Below, in pieces: positions 8,313 to 17,204 of a DNA stretch of 64,000 nt (position 1 is its first letter; each line of letters begins with the position of its first letter). The notes beneath the pieces are model-generated. The model was not told where the DNA came from and did no database searches. It was given only the letters and a program-made list of their open reading frames with translations. The position numbers and the translations under genes were made by a program. Source of the DNA: an uncultured Bacteroides sp. (GTDB taxonomy: Bacteria; Bacteroidota; Bacteroidia; Bacteroidales; Bacteroidaceae); NCBI GenBank assembly GCA_944321465.1, contig CALULL010000016.1, forward strand, positions 1 to 64,000, read 5' to 3'.

Positions 8313-8351
8313 CGACCGCCGCACGAACAAGAACCCTTAATCCGCACTGCA

Positions 8352-9503
8352 ATGAAAACGAAAGCATACCTTTACCTGGCCGCAGCCATAGCCCTCGGGG
8401 CCTGCCAGGCTCCCGGCGGAGAGCGAATGCGCCTGAAAGGCACGCTCACCGACCTGCCCGGCGACACGCTGCTGGTGCTCAGCCAGCCCTTGACAGCCCA
8501 GGACGACGCGGGCGATGCCCATCTGTGGCAAGACACCCTCGTGACGCAACGAGGCAAGTTCGCCCTCGACCTGCCGTCCGACACGCTTCCCCTGCAAGTC
8601 ATCCTCTGCGGAAAGACTGCCAAGGGGGGCGACTTCGACTACGACACGCGCATCAGTCTGCTGGTTCTTCCCGGCGAGACGCTGACAGTGGACGGCTCGC
8701 TGACCTACTACACCGTGGCGGGCAGCGACTTCCAGACCGCCTACGATGCCGTCTCCCCCTATTGGAAGGCCGAGGAAGATTCGTTGAGGAGGCTCCTGCG
8801 GACAGCTGAGACTACGGACACCGACAACCTCTCGTCGGCCGAGCTGCTCCAAGCTGCCAGCGCGTTGCTGACGTGGTGGACGAAGCTGACCGACAAGTAC
8901 ATCGAGTGGATACGCCTGCATCCCGACGAACCCTTGTCTGTCTATCTGGCCTATAAGTGCGACCGACGGCTGGACGAGGCACTGCCCCTGCTGGGCGACA
9001 AGGCCAAGAACAGTGCCTTCGCCCCGCTCTACCGCCAACTGGACCGCAAGCTGCGCCAGCAACAGGACGCAGAGAAGGCCGCCCAGGGCGTTGCCGAAGG
9101 CTCTCCGGCTCCCGACTTTACGCTGAAAGACCTGCAAGGACGCGACATCAGTCTCTCGTCGCTGCGCGGCAAGTACGTCGTCCTCGACTTCTGGGGCAGC
9201 TGGTGTGGCTGGTGCGTCAAGGGCATACCCGACATGAAGGCTTGCTATGCCAAGTACAAAGACCGCATGGAAATACTCGGAATCGACTGCCGGGACACCC
9301 GCAAGGAGTGGAAGGCTGCCGTCGAGCAGCACGCTCTGCCCTGGCTGCACGTGTACAACGAGGGTACCCCCGACGTTGCCCGTCTCTATGCCGTGCAGGG
9401 TTACCCCACCAAAATAGTAGTAGACCCCGAAGGGACAATCCTCAAGATAGTGCGGGGCGAGGACCCGGCCTTCTACGCCTACCTTGACGAGCTGTTCAAG
9501 TAA
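8352..9503 (+). CDS. TlpA-like thioredoxin lipoprotein with DUF4369-type N-terminus
   Basis: A 383-residue lipoprotein: the signal ends at ALGAC, giving lipidated C18. Residues about 25-125 form a beta-rich domain of the DUF4369 type common in Bacteroidota thiol-disulfide proteins, followed by a helical linker. The C-terminal AhpC/TSA-TlpA thioredoxin domain (about 240-383) has the active site C285-G-W-C288 in WGSWCGWC and the cis-proline GYPT near residue 352. It probably reduces disulfides or supports cytochrome maturation in the periplasm. Confidence 0.85.
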   Translation: MKTKAYLYLAAAIALGACQAPGGERMRLKGTLTDLPGDTLLVLSQPLTAQDDAGDAHLWQDTLVTQRGKFALDLPSDTLPLQVILCGKTAKGGDFDYDTRISLLVLPGETLTVDGSLTYYTVAGSDFQTAYDAVSPYWKAEEDSLRRLLRTAETTDTDNLSSAELLQAASALLTWWTKLTDKYIEWIRLHPDEPLSVYLAYKCDRRLDEALPLLGDKAKNSAFAPLYRQLDRKLRQQQDAEKAAQGVAEGSPAPDFTLKDLQGRDISLSSLRGKYVVLDFWGSWCGWCVKGIPDMKACYAKYKDRMEILGIDCRDTRKEWKAAVEQHALPWLHVYNEGTPDVARLYAVQGYPTKIVVDPEGTILKIVRGEDPAFYAYLDELFK

Positions 9504-9586
9504 ATCCATACGCCTTCTCCGCCGGACACCCGTCCTGGGGGGCATCCGGGAGAGGGCGGGAAACAACACCCATACAGACCACGATT

Positions 9587-10351
9587 ATGAAGAACGTATA
9601 TTTTCTTTCGGACGCACACCTCGGCTCGCGTGCCATCGACCACGGACGCACGCAGGAACGCCGGCTGGTGAACTTCCTTGACAGCATCAAGCACAAAGCC
9701 TCGGCGGTCTACCTGCTGGGCGACATGTTCGACTTCTGGTACGAGTTCAAACTCGTTGTGCCCAAGGGCTACACGCGCTTTCTGGGCAAGCTGTCCGAGC
9801 TGACCGACCTGGGCGTTGAGGTGCATTTCTTCACCGGCAACCACGACATCTGGTGCGGCGACTACCTGACGAAAGAATGCGGCGTGGTGCTCCACCGCGA
9901 GCCGCTCACCACCGAGCTGCACGGCAAGCTGTTCTACCTGGCCCACGGCGACGGGCTGGGCGACCCCGATGCCAAGTTCAAGCTGCTCCGCGCCATGTTC
10001 CACAGCCACACGCTGCAACGCCTCTTCTCCACCCTGCACCCCCGCTGGAGCGTCGAGCTGGGCTTGGAGTGGGCCAAGCACAGCCGCCTGAAGCGTGAGC
10101 AGGGCCGGGAACCCGACTACATGGGCGAGGACCGCGAGCCGCTGGTGCTCTACACCAAGCAGTACCTGAAGACGCATCCCGACATTAACTTCTTCATCTA
10201 CGGGCACCGTCACATCGAACTCGACCTGATGCTCAGCTCCACGGCCCGCGTCGTCATTCTGGGCGATTGGATCAACGCGTTCTCCTACGCCGTGTTCGAT
10301 GGCGAACACCTCTATCTCGAACAGTTCATCGAGGGCGAGACCATCCTCTGA
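9587..10351 (+). CDS. lpxH: UDP-2,3-diacylglucosamine diphosphatase
   Basis: A 254-residue calcineurin-like phosphoesterase. Metal-binding motifs are in order: D9-x-H11 (SDAHLGS), GDMFDFWYE (D46), GNHDIW (N85, H86), AHGDGLGD and GHRH near residue 202. The FDFWYE and GHRH versions are typical of LpxH, which makes lipid X in lipid A synthesis at the inner membrane face. It follows the TlpA-like gene by 83 bp and ends just before a strong hairpin. lpxK, a later enzyme of the same pathway, is also in this window. Confidence 0.88.
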   Translation: MKNVYFLSDAHLGSRAIDHGRTQERRLVNFLDSIKHKASAVYLLGDMFDFWYEFKLVVPKGYTRFLGKLSELTDLGVEVHFFTGNHDIWCGDYLTKECGVVLHREPLTTELHGKLFYLAHGDGLGDPDAKFKLLRAMFHSHTLQRLFSTLHPRWSVELGLEWAKHSRLKREQGREPDYMGEDREPLVLYTKQYLKTHPDINFFIYGHRHIELDLMLSSTARVVILGDWINAFSYAVFDGEHLYLEQFIEGETIL

Positions 10352-10375
10352 CCCTCCGCCTGACAAACAGTTACC

Positions 10376-10420
10376 GCAACGGCGCATCTGGCGAGCAAAG
10401 TGTCGCCGATGCGCCGTTGC
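10376..10420 (+). terminator. Long hairpin after lpxH
   Basis: GCAACGGCGCATC (10376-10388) pairs perfectly with GATGCGCCGTTGC (10408-10420). An inner GGCGA/TCGCC stem closes an 8-nt loop. It begins 25 bp after the lpxH stop. There is no T-run, so it may stabilise the 3' end as well as terminate. Confidence 0.65.
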
Positions 10421-10565
10421 CGCTTACATGCCTTTCCTTCCGAAATTCTCTTCCAGAGCTGCCGTAGCCCGTCGCACGTCCTCTGCGCCTGCCTTCTGTG
10501 CCCTGTGGAGGCGCCCGCCGCAAGCTCTGCGGGCACATCCGCGCCCCAATCCGTGCGAGGGAGCA

Positions 10566-10631
10566 CAGGTGTGCCCGCTTGCGGGTATGCCTCCACCCCT
10601 TCGGGGGCGAACCTGTGCCCGCCGACAGACG
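10566..10631. repeat. 22-bp repeat array C
   Basis: Three exact-length units at 10566, 10588 and 10610. The first, CAGGTG followed by TGCCCGCTTGCGGGTA, is very close to the family consensus; the third begins AACCTGTGCCCGCC. Confidence 0.75.
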
Positions 10632-10828
10632 TTCCCAAAGTCTGTCCAGAAGTCTTCTGTTTGCCCCCGCTTTTATAGGGGTGCTTTAATGCAGGGTGTT
10701 GATAACCAGCATGATGATGCTTTCTGGCTTCCTCGTTTGCAACCCGGACAGGGACCAGCCTGCAAAGAAGCCATTCTCGCGCAGCAGGGAAAACAAAGTG
10801 TCAGAAGGACGGACGGGGCGGTCGGGTC

Positions 10829-11941
10829 CTAACCGTGTTTCCGATAGCTGGCGATGGCCCATGTCCACACGCCCGCCGCGTAGGCCCCTAAGGTCCAGAA
10901 CTGGGGCGATAAGTCGGCAAACGTGCTCCCCTTCAGGTAGAGCATACGCATGGACTCGATGAAGTAGCGCAGCGGGTTGAGGCAAGTCAAGGCTCTGGCC
11001 CATGCGGGCATACAGCCCACGGGCGTCAGCAGGCCACTCATCAGGATGAAGATGACGAGGAAGAAGAACATGACAAGAGCCGCCTGCCGGGTGGTGTCCG
11101 AGTAGTTGGACACAATCAGCCCAAGGGACGAGACGACCAGAATGAACAGCGTCGCAAACAGATAGATAAGCCCCACGCTGCCCGCAGGCACCAGCCCGTA
11201 GAGGAGCCAGGACAGCAGCATGGCGTAGGTAAGGATGAACAGCCCCACGCACCAGTAGGGTATCAGTTTGGAAAAGATGAAGTCAAACCGCCCCACCGGC
11301 GTGACGTTGATTTGTTCTATTGTCCCCCGTTCCTTCTCGCCCACGATGCTGAGAGCGGGCAGAAACCCCACCACCAGCACCAGCAACATGGCTATCAGAC
11401 CGGGTACCATGAAGGCTTTGTAGTCCAGCGAGGGGTTGAACAGGTAGCGGGATGCCACGCCGGTGCCCGCGCCCGTGGCCGCCGCTGCCGCTCCGGCTTC
11501 GTCGCGCAGCTCGGCGGCATACCCGGCCACGACCTGAGCCAGATAGGAACTGCCCAGTCCGGCCTTCACGCCGTTGACGGCGTTGGCCGACACCATCACC
11601 GCGCTCTCCTCCCCGTTGGCAAGGCCGCGCTCAAAGTCCGGCCCAATCTCCAGAATGAGGTCGCCGCCTCCTTGCTCCAGGTCGCGCAGAGCGTCGTCGT
11701 AGGACGCGAACACGCCCGTCAGCACAAAGAAGTCCGAGGCCGCCAGCTTCTGCACCAGCCGCTCCGACAGCGGGCTGCGGTCGGCATCCACTACGCCCAC
11801 CTTCAGGTTCTTCACTTCCTGAGTAGCCACCAGCGGGATGATGGCGAGCAACGCCAGCGGCAGGGCAATGAATACCCGGGGCAGGACAGCGTTGCGCATC
11901 ATCTGCCTGAACTCTTTCTCCAACAAGAAACGTATCACCAT
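10829..11941 (-). CDS. ABC-2 type permease, second of pair
   Basis: A 370-residue ABC-2 exporter subunit: one N-terminal helix (FIALPLALLAIIPLVA), a large periplasmic domain (about 40-175), then five to six membrane helices. The coupling region contains GEKERGTIEQINVTP, as in YhhJ/YbhR-type permeases. It is last in the six-gene exporter operon, 15 bp after its homologue. It should pair with that homologue to form the transmembrane dimer. Confidence 0.88.
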   Translation of the reverse strand: MVIRFLLEKEFRQMMRNAVLPRVFIALPLALLAIIPLVATQEVKNLKVGVVDADRSPLSERLVQKLAASDFFVLTGVFASYDDALRDLEQGGGDLILEIGPDFERGLANGEESAVMVSANAVNGVKAGLGSSYLAQVVAGYAAELRDEAGAAAAATGAGTGVASRYLFNPSLDYKAFMVPGLIAMLLVLVVGFLPALSIVGEKERGTIEQINVTPVGRFDFIFSKLIPYWCVGLFILTYAMLLSWLLYGLVPAGSVGLIYLFATLFILVVSSLGLIVSNYSDTTRQAALVMFFFLVIFILMSGLLTPVGCMPAWARALTCLNPLRYFIESMRMLYLKGSTFADLSPQFWTLGAYAAGVWTWAIASYRKHG

Positions 11942-11956
11942 GAGTGTATCCTCCTC

Positions 11957-13060
11957 TTATTCCAGTCTTATTTTGAACATCCGCCACGCCACGCACGGCA
12001 GTGCTACGGCCATGAGCAGCAGGACAAGCGCCTCGCGGGCCACGTAGGCCATCGGCACGCCCTGTATCATCAGCCTGCGGGCCGCCTCGACGTACCAGCG
12101 CGTGGGAACCACTGCCGACACGTACTGCAACGCCAGGGGCATACTCTCCACCGGGAACATGATGCCGGAGAGGTAGATGGCCGGGACAATCGTCAGCAAC
12201 GACAGCAGCATGGCCGCCAGTTGGCTGGCTACGACCGTAGAGATGAGCAGGCCGAGGGAGAGCGACACCAGGATGTAGAGCAGCGAGACACCCACCAGCC
12301 CGGGCAGGCTGCCCGCCACGGGAATGTGGAGCACCGATACCGACAGCAGCAGGATGGTGGCCAGGTTGAGGCAGAAAACGAGGAAGTAGGGCACCAGCTT
12401 GGCCAGCACGATGCAGGCGGGCGGCAGGGGCGAGGCCAGCAACACTTCCATTGTCCCCGTCTCTTTCTCGCGCACGATGGATATGCTTGTCATCATGACG
12501 CAAATCAACATGAGTATCAGGCCGATTACTCCTGGTACGAAGTTGTACTCGCTGCGGCTCTGGGGGTTGTAGAGCAGCCGCGTGACGATGGCCACTCCGC
12601 CCGCCTGGGCCGGATGGCCGGCCTTTTCGCTTGCCGCAGGCATGCACCCGGCCAGGACCTGCTGCATGTAGCCCGTGCGCACGGCGGCCTGGTTGGGTTC
12701 GGACCCGTCGGCCAGTATCTGCACGGAGGGTTGCTCCGTCCCGGTGGCAAAGTCCTCGCCGAAGACCACGGCAAGGTCGGCCTCTCCCCTGCGGAAGAGG
12801 TCGTCGACATCGGCCATGCAGTCGGCCTGTGCCGAGAGTGAGAAGTAGCGGTTGGCAGCGATGTGCCCTATGGCGCGTGCCGTAGCCTCGTCTTTCGCCA
12901 GGTCGAGTACGGCCACGCGGGTGTTCTTCACCTCGGTCGTCACCGCATAACCGAACAGCACGATGAGTACCACCGGCATGACGAGCAGGATGAGCATCGT
13001 GCGTTTGTCGCGCAGGATGTGCCAGAACTCTTTCTTTAAGAACGCCCAGAACTGTTCCAT
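11957..13060 (-). CDS. ABC-2 type permease, first of pair
   Basis: A 367-residue ABC-2 permease with the same layout as the next gene: N-terminal helix, periplasmic domain, then a membrane bundle with REKETGTMEVLLASPL. The two are paralogues that probably form a heterodimer, as YbhS and YbhR do. It begins 17 bp after the second ATPase gene. Start MEQFWAFLKKEFWHILRDKR matches the amphipathic start of the family. Confidence 0.88.
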   Translation of the reverse strand: MEQFWAFLKKEFWHILRDKRTMLILLVMPVVLIVLFGYAVTTEVKNTRVAVLDLAKDEATARAIGHIAANRYFSLSAQADCMADVDDLFRRGEADLAVVFGEDFATGTEQPSVQILADGSEPNQAAVRTGYMQQVLAGCMPAASEKAGHPAQAGGVAIVTRLLYNPQSRSEYNFVPGVIGLILMLICVMMTSISIVREKETGTMEVLLASPLPPACIVLAKLVPYFLVFCLNLATILLLSVSVLHIPVAGSLPGLVGVSLLYILVSLSLGLLISTVVASQLAAMLLSLLTIVPAIYLSGIMFPVESMPLALQYVSAVVPTRWYVEAARRLMIQGVPMAYVAREALVLLLMAVALPCVAWRMFKIRLE

Positions 13061-13077
13061 TGTTTTCCTCCTTTCCG

Positions 13078-13824
13078 TTAGTCGCTGTTGCGCCTGGCTT
13101 TCCGGGCCAGTGTCAGGAATACTTCGTACATGCTCTCCGCCGCATAGGCTTGTTTCAACCCGGCAGGGGTGTCGAGTGCTTCAATCCTGCCGTCGACCAT
13201 GATGCTCACCCGGTCGCAGTACTCGGCCTCGTCCATGTAGTGTGTGGTGACGAATACGGTGATGCCACGGTCGGCAGCCTTGTAAATCAGCTCCCAGAAC
13301 CGGCGGCGCGTCACGGGGTCCACGCCGCCGGTAGGCTCGTCGAGGAACACAATGTCCGGCTCGTGGAAGATGCTGAGCGAGAAGGCCAGTTTCTGTTTCC
13401 AGCCTAAGGGGAGGGCCTCCACGAGTACGTCCCGCTGGTCGGTCAGCTCCAGTTCGTCGAGCAGGAGGGCGCACTTCTGGCGGATGTCCCGCGCCGACAT
13501 GCCGTAGATGCCGCCGAAAAGCCTCAGGTTCTCGTAGACCGTCAGGTCCTCGTAGAGGGCAAACTTCTGGCTCATGTACCCGATGTGCTTCTTTACCTCC
13601 TCGGGTTGCCTGCACACGTCGTAGCCGGCTACTGTGGCCGTTCCTTCCGAAGGGCGACTCAGCCCGCACAGCATCCTCATGGCGGTGGTCTTGCCTGCCC
13701 CGTTGGCCCCGAGGAAACCGAAGATTTCGCCTTCGCGGACACGGAAGCTGATGTGGTCGGTTGCCGTAAATGTCCCGAAACGTTTCGTAAGCCCCTGTGC
13801 TACTATGGCATATTTGTCTTTCAT
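13078..13824 (-). CDS. ABC exporter ATPase 2
   Basis: A 248-residue ABC ATPase: Walker A GANGAGKTT, Walker B with FLDEPTGGVDP, and the switch histidine in VTTHYMDEAEYCDR. The signature is degenerate: LPLGWKQKLAFS replaces LSGGQ, so this half may form a less active ATP site. Its start overlaps the stop of ATPase 1 by 4 bp. In the homologous E. coli ybhGFSR-type systems these two domains are fused; here they are separate proteins. Confidence 0.9.
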   Translation of the reverse strand: MKDKYAIVAQGLTKRFGTFTATDHISFRVREGEIFGFLGANGAGKTTAMRMLCGLSRPSEGTATVAGYDVCRQPEEVKKHIGYMSQKFALYEDLTVYENLRLFGGIYGMSARDIRQKCALLLDELELTDQRDVLVEALPLGWKQKLAFSLSIFHEPDIVFLDEPTGGVDPVTRRRFWELIYKAADRGITVFVTTHYMDEAEYCDRVSIMVDGRIEALDTPAGLKQAYAAESMYEVFLTLARKARRNSD

Positions 13825-14768
13825 CGGTTCGTTCCTTCCTTTTGTGAGGTGGCATTTCCCATTAGTGCGATAAAGCAGTCTTCTATCGTGGCACGGGCGG
13901 GCCTGATGTCTGTCCGGCTATGTCCCTTGGCGGCCAGGTAGGCTTCCAGGTCTTGGGGAGTGGTTCCCTTGCATGGCGTGACATGGAATGTCTCGCCGAA
14001 CGAAAAGGCAGCTTCCACCGCCGGACACCCGCGCAGGTCGTCCAGCAGGCGGTGCATGTCGGCTGTCTTCACGGCCCACAGCCTGCCCGTGTAGGAGTCG
14101 GCGATGGCTTGCGGCGTGTCTACCCGCAGGAAACTTCCGTTCTGTATCAGGGCGACGCGGTCGCACAGCACGGCCTCGTCCATGTAGGGTGTAGAGACCA
14201 CTATGGTGATGCCATGCCGGTGCTTCAGCCTCTCCAGCATGTCCCACAACTCTTTGCGCGACACCGGGTCGATTCCCGTCGTAGGCTCGTCGAGCAACAG
14301 CACGCGGGGAGCGTGTATGAGGGCACAGCTCAAAGCAAGCTTCTGCTTCATGCCTCCCGAGAGCTTCCCGGCCCGGCGGGTCTTGAAGGGTTCTATCTGG
14401 CTGTAGATGTCCTTCACCAGTCCGTAGTTCTCGTCGACGGTGGTATGGAACACGGAGGCGAAGAAACGCAGGTTCTCTTCCACCGTCAGGTCCTGGTAGA
14501 GGGAGAAACGCCCCGGCATGTAGCCTATGCAACGGCGGACGGCACGGTAGTCCTTCACCACGTCCAACCCGCCGACCGAAGCCGTGCCCTCATCGGCAAG
14601 CAGCAGCGTGGCGAGGATGCGGAAGAGTGTCGTCTTGCCTGCACCGTCGGGACCGATGATGCCATAGATTTCGCCTTCGCGGACATCGAAGTCCAGCCCC
14701 TGCAGGGCACGCACACGTCCCCGCCGGTAGCTCTTCGTCAGGTTCCTGACAGACACCGCCCTGCTCAT
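13821..14768 (-). CDS. ABC exporter ATPase 1
   Basis: A 315-residue ABC ATPase with Walker A GPDGAGKTT, signature LSGGMKQKLALS, Walker B LLLDEPTTGIDP and a C-terminal extension of about 80 residues. It overlaps the membrane fusion gene by 4 bp upstream and ATPase 2 by 4 bp downstream, so the three are translationally coupled. The switch position reads VVSTPYMDEA, with proline instead of the usual histidine, so its catalytic role relative to ATPase 2 is uncertain. Confidence 0.9.
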   Translation of the reverse strand: MSRAVSVRNLTKSYRRGRVRALQGLDFDVREGEIYGIIGPDGAGKTTLFRILATLLLADEGTASVGGLDVVKDYRAVRRCIGYMPGRFSLYQDLTVEENLRFFASVFHTTVDENYGLVKDIYSQIEPFKTRRAGKLSGGMKQKLALSCALIHAPRVLLLDEPTTGIDPVSRKELWDMLERLKHRHGITIVVSTPYMDEAVLCDRVALIQNGSFLRVDTPQAIADSYTGRLWAVKTADMHRLLDDLRGCPAVEAAFSFGETFHVTPCKGTTPQDLEAYLAAKGHSRTDIRPARATIEDCFIALMGNATSQKEGTNR

Positions 14769-15676
14769 GGTTCAAGGGGTAGGAATTTGACATCGCCGTA
14801 CATGCCCCGCTTTATCAGTCCGTCGTTGGCCACGTCGACCTTGACGGCGTAGACCAGGTTGGCCCGTTCGTCGCGCGTCTGTACGGTTTTGGGTGTGAAC
14901 TCGGCTTTGTCGGCTATCCACGACACGGTTCCTTCGTAGGCTCTGTGTCCGTCGGTGCCGCTGTCGGCATACACTGTTGCCCGCTGTCCTATCTTAAGCT
15001 CCGTCAGCTGGTCGGCAGTGACGTAGGCCCGCAAGCGCATGTGCTCCAGGTCGGCCACCTTGAAGAGCGGACGCCCGGGCTGGGCATACTCTCCGGTTTC
15101 GGCATACTTTGTCAGGACTGTGCCGGTTATGGGGCTGACGACGACCGACTTTCTTATCCGGTCCTCGACCTGGGCCAGTTGTGCCTTGATGCTTTCTTCC
15201 TGCCCGTCGAGGCTGCTGTTGTTGCTCTCCAGCTGCTCGGACGTAGCTGCCAGCCGCCGTTCGAGCACCTCGAGCTGGTAGTCTATCTCGTCCACTTGGC
15301 GGCCCGTGGCGGCATCGGCCTGCAGCAGTTCGCCGAAGCGTTGCCGTTCGCGTCGCAGGTTGGCTATCTCTTGGCGGAGCGAGGCCAGCTGACGGTCTGC
15401 GTCGAGCAGCCTGCTACTGGTGGCCCGCAGGGTGGCGGCAAGCTGTCGTTTCTGCAACGCGAGCTGCAGGGTGTCGACACATCCCAGTGCTTCGCCCGCC
15501 TGCACCTGCCGGCCTTCGTCGGCACTGAACGCGAGCAGTTCGCCCGTAGCACGGGCCGAGACGACAACCTCCGTCGCCTCGAACACGCCCGAGGCATCCC
15601 AGTCCGCGCCCTTGTCTTTGCAGCCGCTTCCCAAAAGGGCGGCCACCAACAGGAATACTAAATGATACGTCTTCAT
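14765..15676 (-). CDS. HlyD-family membrane fusion lipoprotein
   Basis: A 303-residue periplasmic adaptor. The signal ends at LLGSGC, giving lipidated C19. A biotinyl-lipoyl-like half (VVSARATGELLAF) is followed by a long coiled coil (about 70-165, rich in Q, E, R and L), the second half with SPITGTVLTKYAE, and a beta-barrel. It should link the inner-membrane ABC complex to the TolC-like protein encoded 21 bp upstream. Confidence 0.9.
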   Translation of the reverse strand: MKTYHLVFLLVAALLGSGCKDKGADWDASGVFEATEVVVSARATGELLAFSADEGRQVQAGEALGCVDTLQLALQKRQLAATLRATSSRLLDADRQLASLRQEIANLRRERQRFGELLQADAATGRQVDEIDYQLEVLERRLAATSEQLESNNSSLDGQEESIKAQLAQVEDRIRKSVVVSPITGTVLTKYAETGEYAQPGRPLFKVADLEHMRLRAYVTADQLTELKIGQRATVYADSGTDGHRAYEGTVSWIADKAEFTPKTVQTRDERANLVYAVKVDVANDGLIKRGMYGDVKFLPLEP

Positions 15677-15697
15677 AGCGTTCTATTTTTGTTGTTT

Positions 15698-17056
15698 TCA
15701 GTACGTTTGTCCGTCCTGTCCGGCGGCATCGTCCGGCTGGTTCAGGGTGTGGCGTAGCCCGGCGATGCTCTTCAGCATCTCTATCTCGTGAGCGGAGCGT
15801 TCGATGCGGGCCTGGTTTTCGCGCGTAATTTCCTGCAAGAGGTCGTTTACGCCGATGACTCCGTGCGCCAGCTTTTCTTCTGCCGCCTGCCGGACGGAAG
15901 CCCGCAGGGCGATTATTCCCTCGTCTTCGGCCATCATCTGCCGATACTGTTCCACGGCTCCGCTCTCCTGCGCCGACTGCAGGCGGCTGCCGAAGAGAAA
16001 AGCCTCCTGCTCGACTGCCACCATGCGGCGGCTGACATCGAGTTTGCGGCGGTCGTTCTTCAAGGTGTAGAGCCGTCCGATGTCCCACGTCAGCCTGAGG
16101 CCCACGATGCCGTTGAGCGACCACTTGCGCCCGAACATGTCAGCAAACATGTCGTAGCCCGGATAGCCGTAGTAGCCTTGGGCGAACAGGCTGAGGCGCG
16201 GGTGCAGCCCGGCATCCAGTTGTCGTTCTTGGGCGGTGGCCTGTGCCATGCGCGAGGCGAACAATTCAAGCTCGGGACGGCGGTTCTCGCCCGAGAGGGG
16301 TGGACTGAGGGAGGGTTTCTGAAGCTCTTCGACGGCAGCCGTCTCGCGTCCCACGAAGAGGGCAAGCATCTGCACGTAGGCCTCCCTGGCCGAGGTGAGG
16401 GCAATGCGGTCGCGGCGGGCTTCCAGGTACTCGGCCCGCATCGCGTCAACGTCCGAGCGCATGGCCGTGCCCCGCTCGCAGGCTTGTTCCAACTTGCGGC
16501 AGTTGTCGTGCAGGAGCGTTTGCAGGTCGGCGTTCAGCCTCAGCTGCTCGTCGAGCAGGAGGATGCCGAAAAACAGTTCGTCCACCTGCCGGCGCACGTC
16601 GTAGAGGCCGACCGTCGTGCGGGCCTTTTGCACGCGCCCCTCGGCGGCGGCCACCTCGCGCCGGGCGGCCAGGTCGCCGCCGTCCCAGACGACCTGGCTC
16701 AGGTCGAGCACCACGCGGTACTGGTCCTTGGCCATGCCTTTGTAGTCGTAGCCGTTGGCTTGGAGCACGTCGGCCAATGCCCCCGGCAACCGGGGCGCAC
16801 CGGACTGTAGCGAAGCCTGTCCGCTAAGGACGAGCTGGGGCAGGTTGCCACGTCTGACGTTGGCCACGGTGTAGTCAGTGGCCTGCTCCACCAGGCCGTA
16901 TTGCTTGAGGAGCGGATAGTTGTCGCGGGCCAGTCGCTGACACTCGTCCAGCGTCAGCTGCGCCCCTGCTGCGAGGGGCGACACGGTCGCAAGGAAGGTC
17001 AGAAGGGCCGTCGCGAGCCGGTTCGCTCGTCTGTGTCTGAGTACGGAGTGTTTCAT
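15698..17056 (-). CDS. TolC-family outer membrane channel
   Basis: A 452-residue outer-membrane efflux protein with a signal peptide ending near LAAGAQ and two OEP repeats of long helices (first starts LTLDECQRLARDNYP). It is the first gene of the exporter operon, so channel, adaptor, ATPases and permeases come from one transcript. The promoter on the minus strand has a TAATTTTG -7 box with TTG 20 bp upstream. A divergent AraC gene 148 bp away is the likely regulator. Confidence 0.9.
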   Translation of the reverse strand: MKHSVLRHRRANRLATALLTFLATVSPLAAGAQLTLDECQRLARDNYPLLKQYGLVEQATDYTVANVRRGNLPQLVLSGQASLQSGAPRLPGALADVLQANGYDYKGMAKDQYRVVLDLSQVVWDGGDLAARREVAAAEGRVQKARTTVGLYDVRRQVDELFFGILLLDEQLRLNADLQTLLHDNCRKLEQACERGTAMRSDVDAMRAEYLEARRDRIALTSAREAYVQMLALFVGRETAAVEELQKPSLSPPLSGENRRPELELFASRMAQATAQERQLDAGLHPRLSLFAQGYYGYPGYDMFADMFGRKWSLNGIVGLRLTWDIGRLYTLKNDRRKLDVSRRMVAVEQEAFLFGSRLQSAQESGAVEQYRQMMAEDEGIIALRASVRQAAEEKLAHGVIGVNDLLQEITRENQARIERSAHEIEMLKSIAGLRHTLNQPDDAAGQDGQTY

Positions 17057-17076
17057 ATCGATTTGGGTTTATGTTG

Positions 17077-17107
17077 CAAAATTACATTCTGTTCTCCCGT
17101 CGGGCAA
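17077..17107 (-). promoter_or_regulatory. Promoter of the ABC exporter operon
   Basis: Minus strand: TAATTTTG -7 box at 17077-17084 and TTG at 17105-17107, with a 20-bp spacer. The box ends 20 bp before the tolC ATG. Confidence 0.7.
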
Positions 17108-17192
17108 GGGCTATAGGCGACCGGGATTGAGTAAAATCGGACATCGGGCGCGTTTTTCGCTTCCGTACGGTGCTTCCCAAGCAAGGATGCCC

Positions 17193-17200
17193 TAACTTTG
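17193..17200 (+). promoter_or_regulatory. -7 box of araC, four bases before ATG
   Basis: TAACTTTG matches the consensus fully, and only CGAC separates it from the ATG at 17205. If both are correct the mRNA is leaderless or nearly so. No good -33 box is visible. Confidence 0.55.
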
Positions 17201-17204
17201 CGAC

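Larger units (their letters stand above)
10352..10828. other. 477-bp convergent gap lpxH / ABC permease
   Basis: No gene is supported here. The gap holds the hairpin at 10376-10420, array C, and a short palindrome CAGAAGTCTTCTG at 10647-10659. The stretch 10689-10828 has weak open frames but no recognisable product. Confidence 0.5.

Noticed and set aside
10689-10832. 47-codon plus-strand frame in the lpxH / ABC gap
   Set aside because: It runs into the permease 3' end and has no ribosome site, domain or compositional support.
17047-17063. TCGATTTGGGTTTAT upstream of tolC as a MITE remnant
   Set aside because: Only about 13 bases match the element end, the other end is missing, and similar AACCCAA stretches occur in other leaders here.
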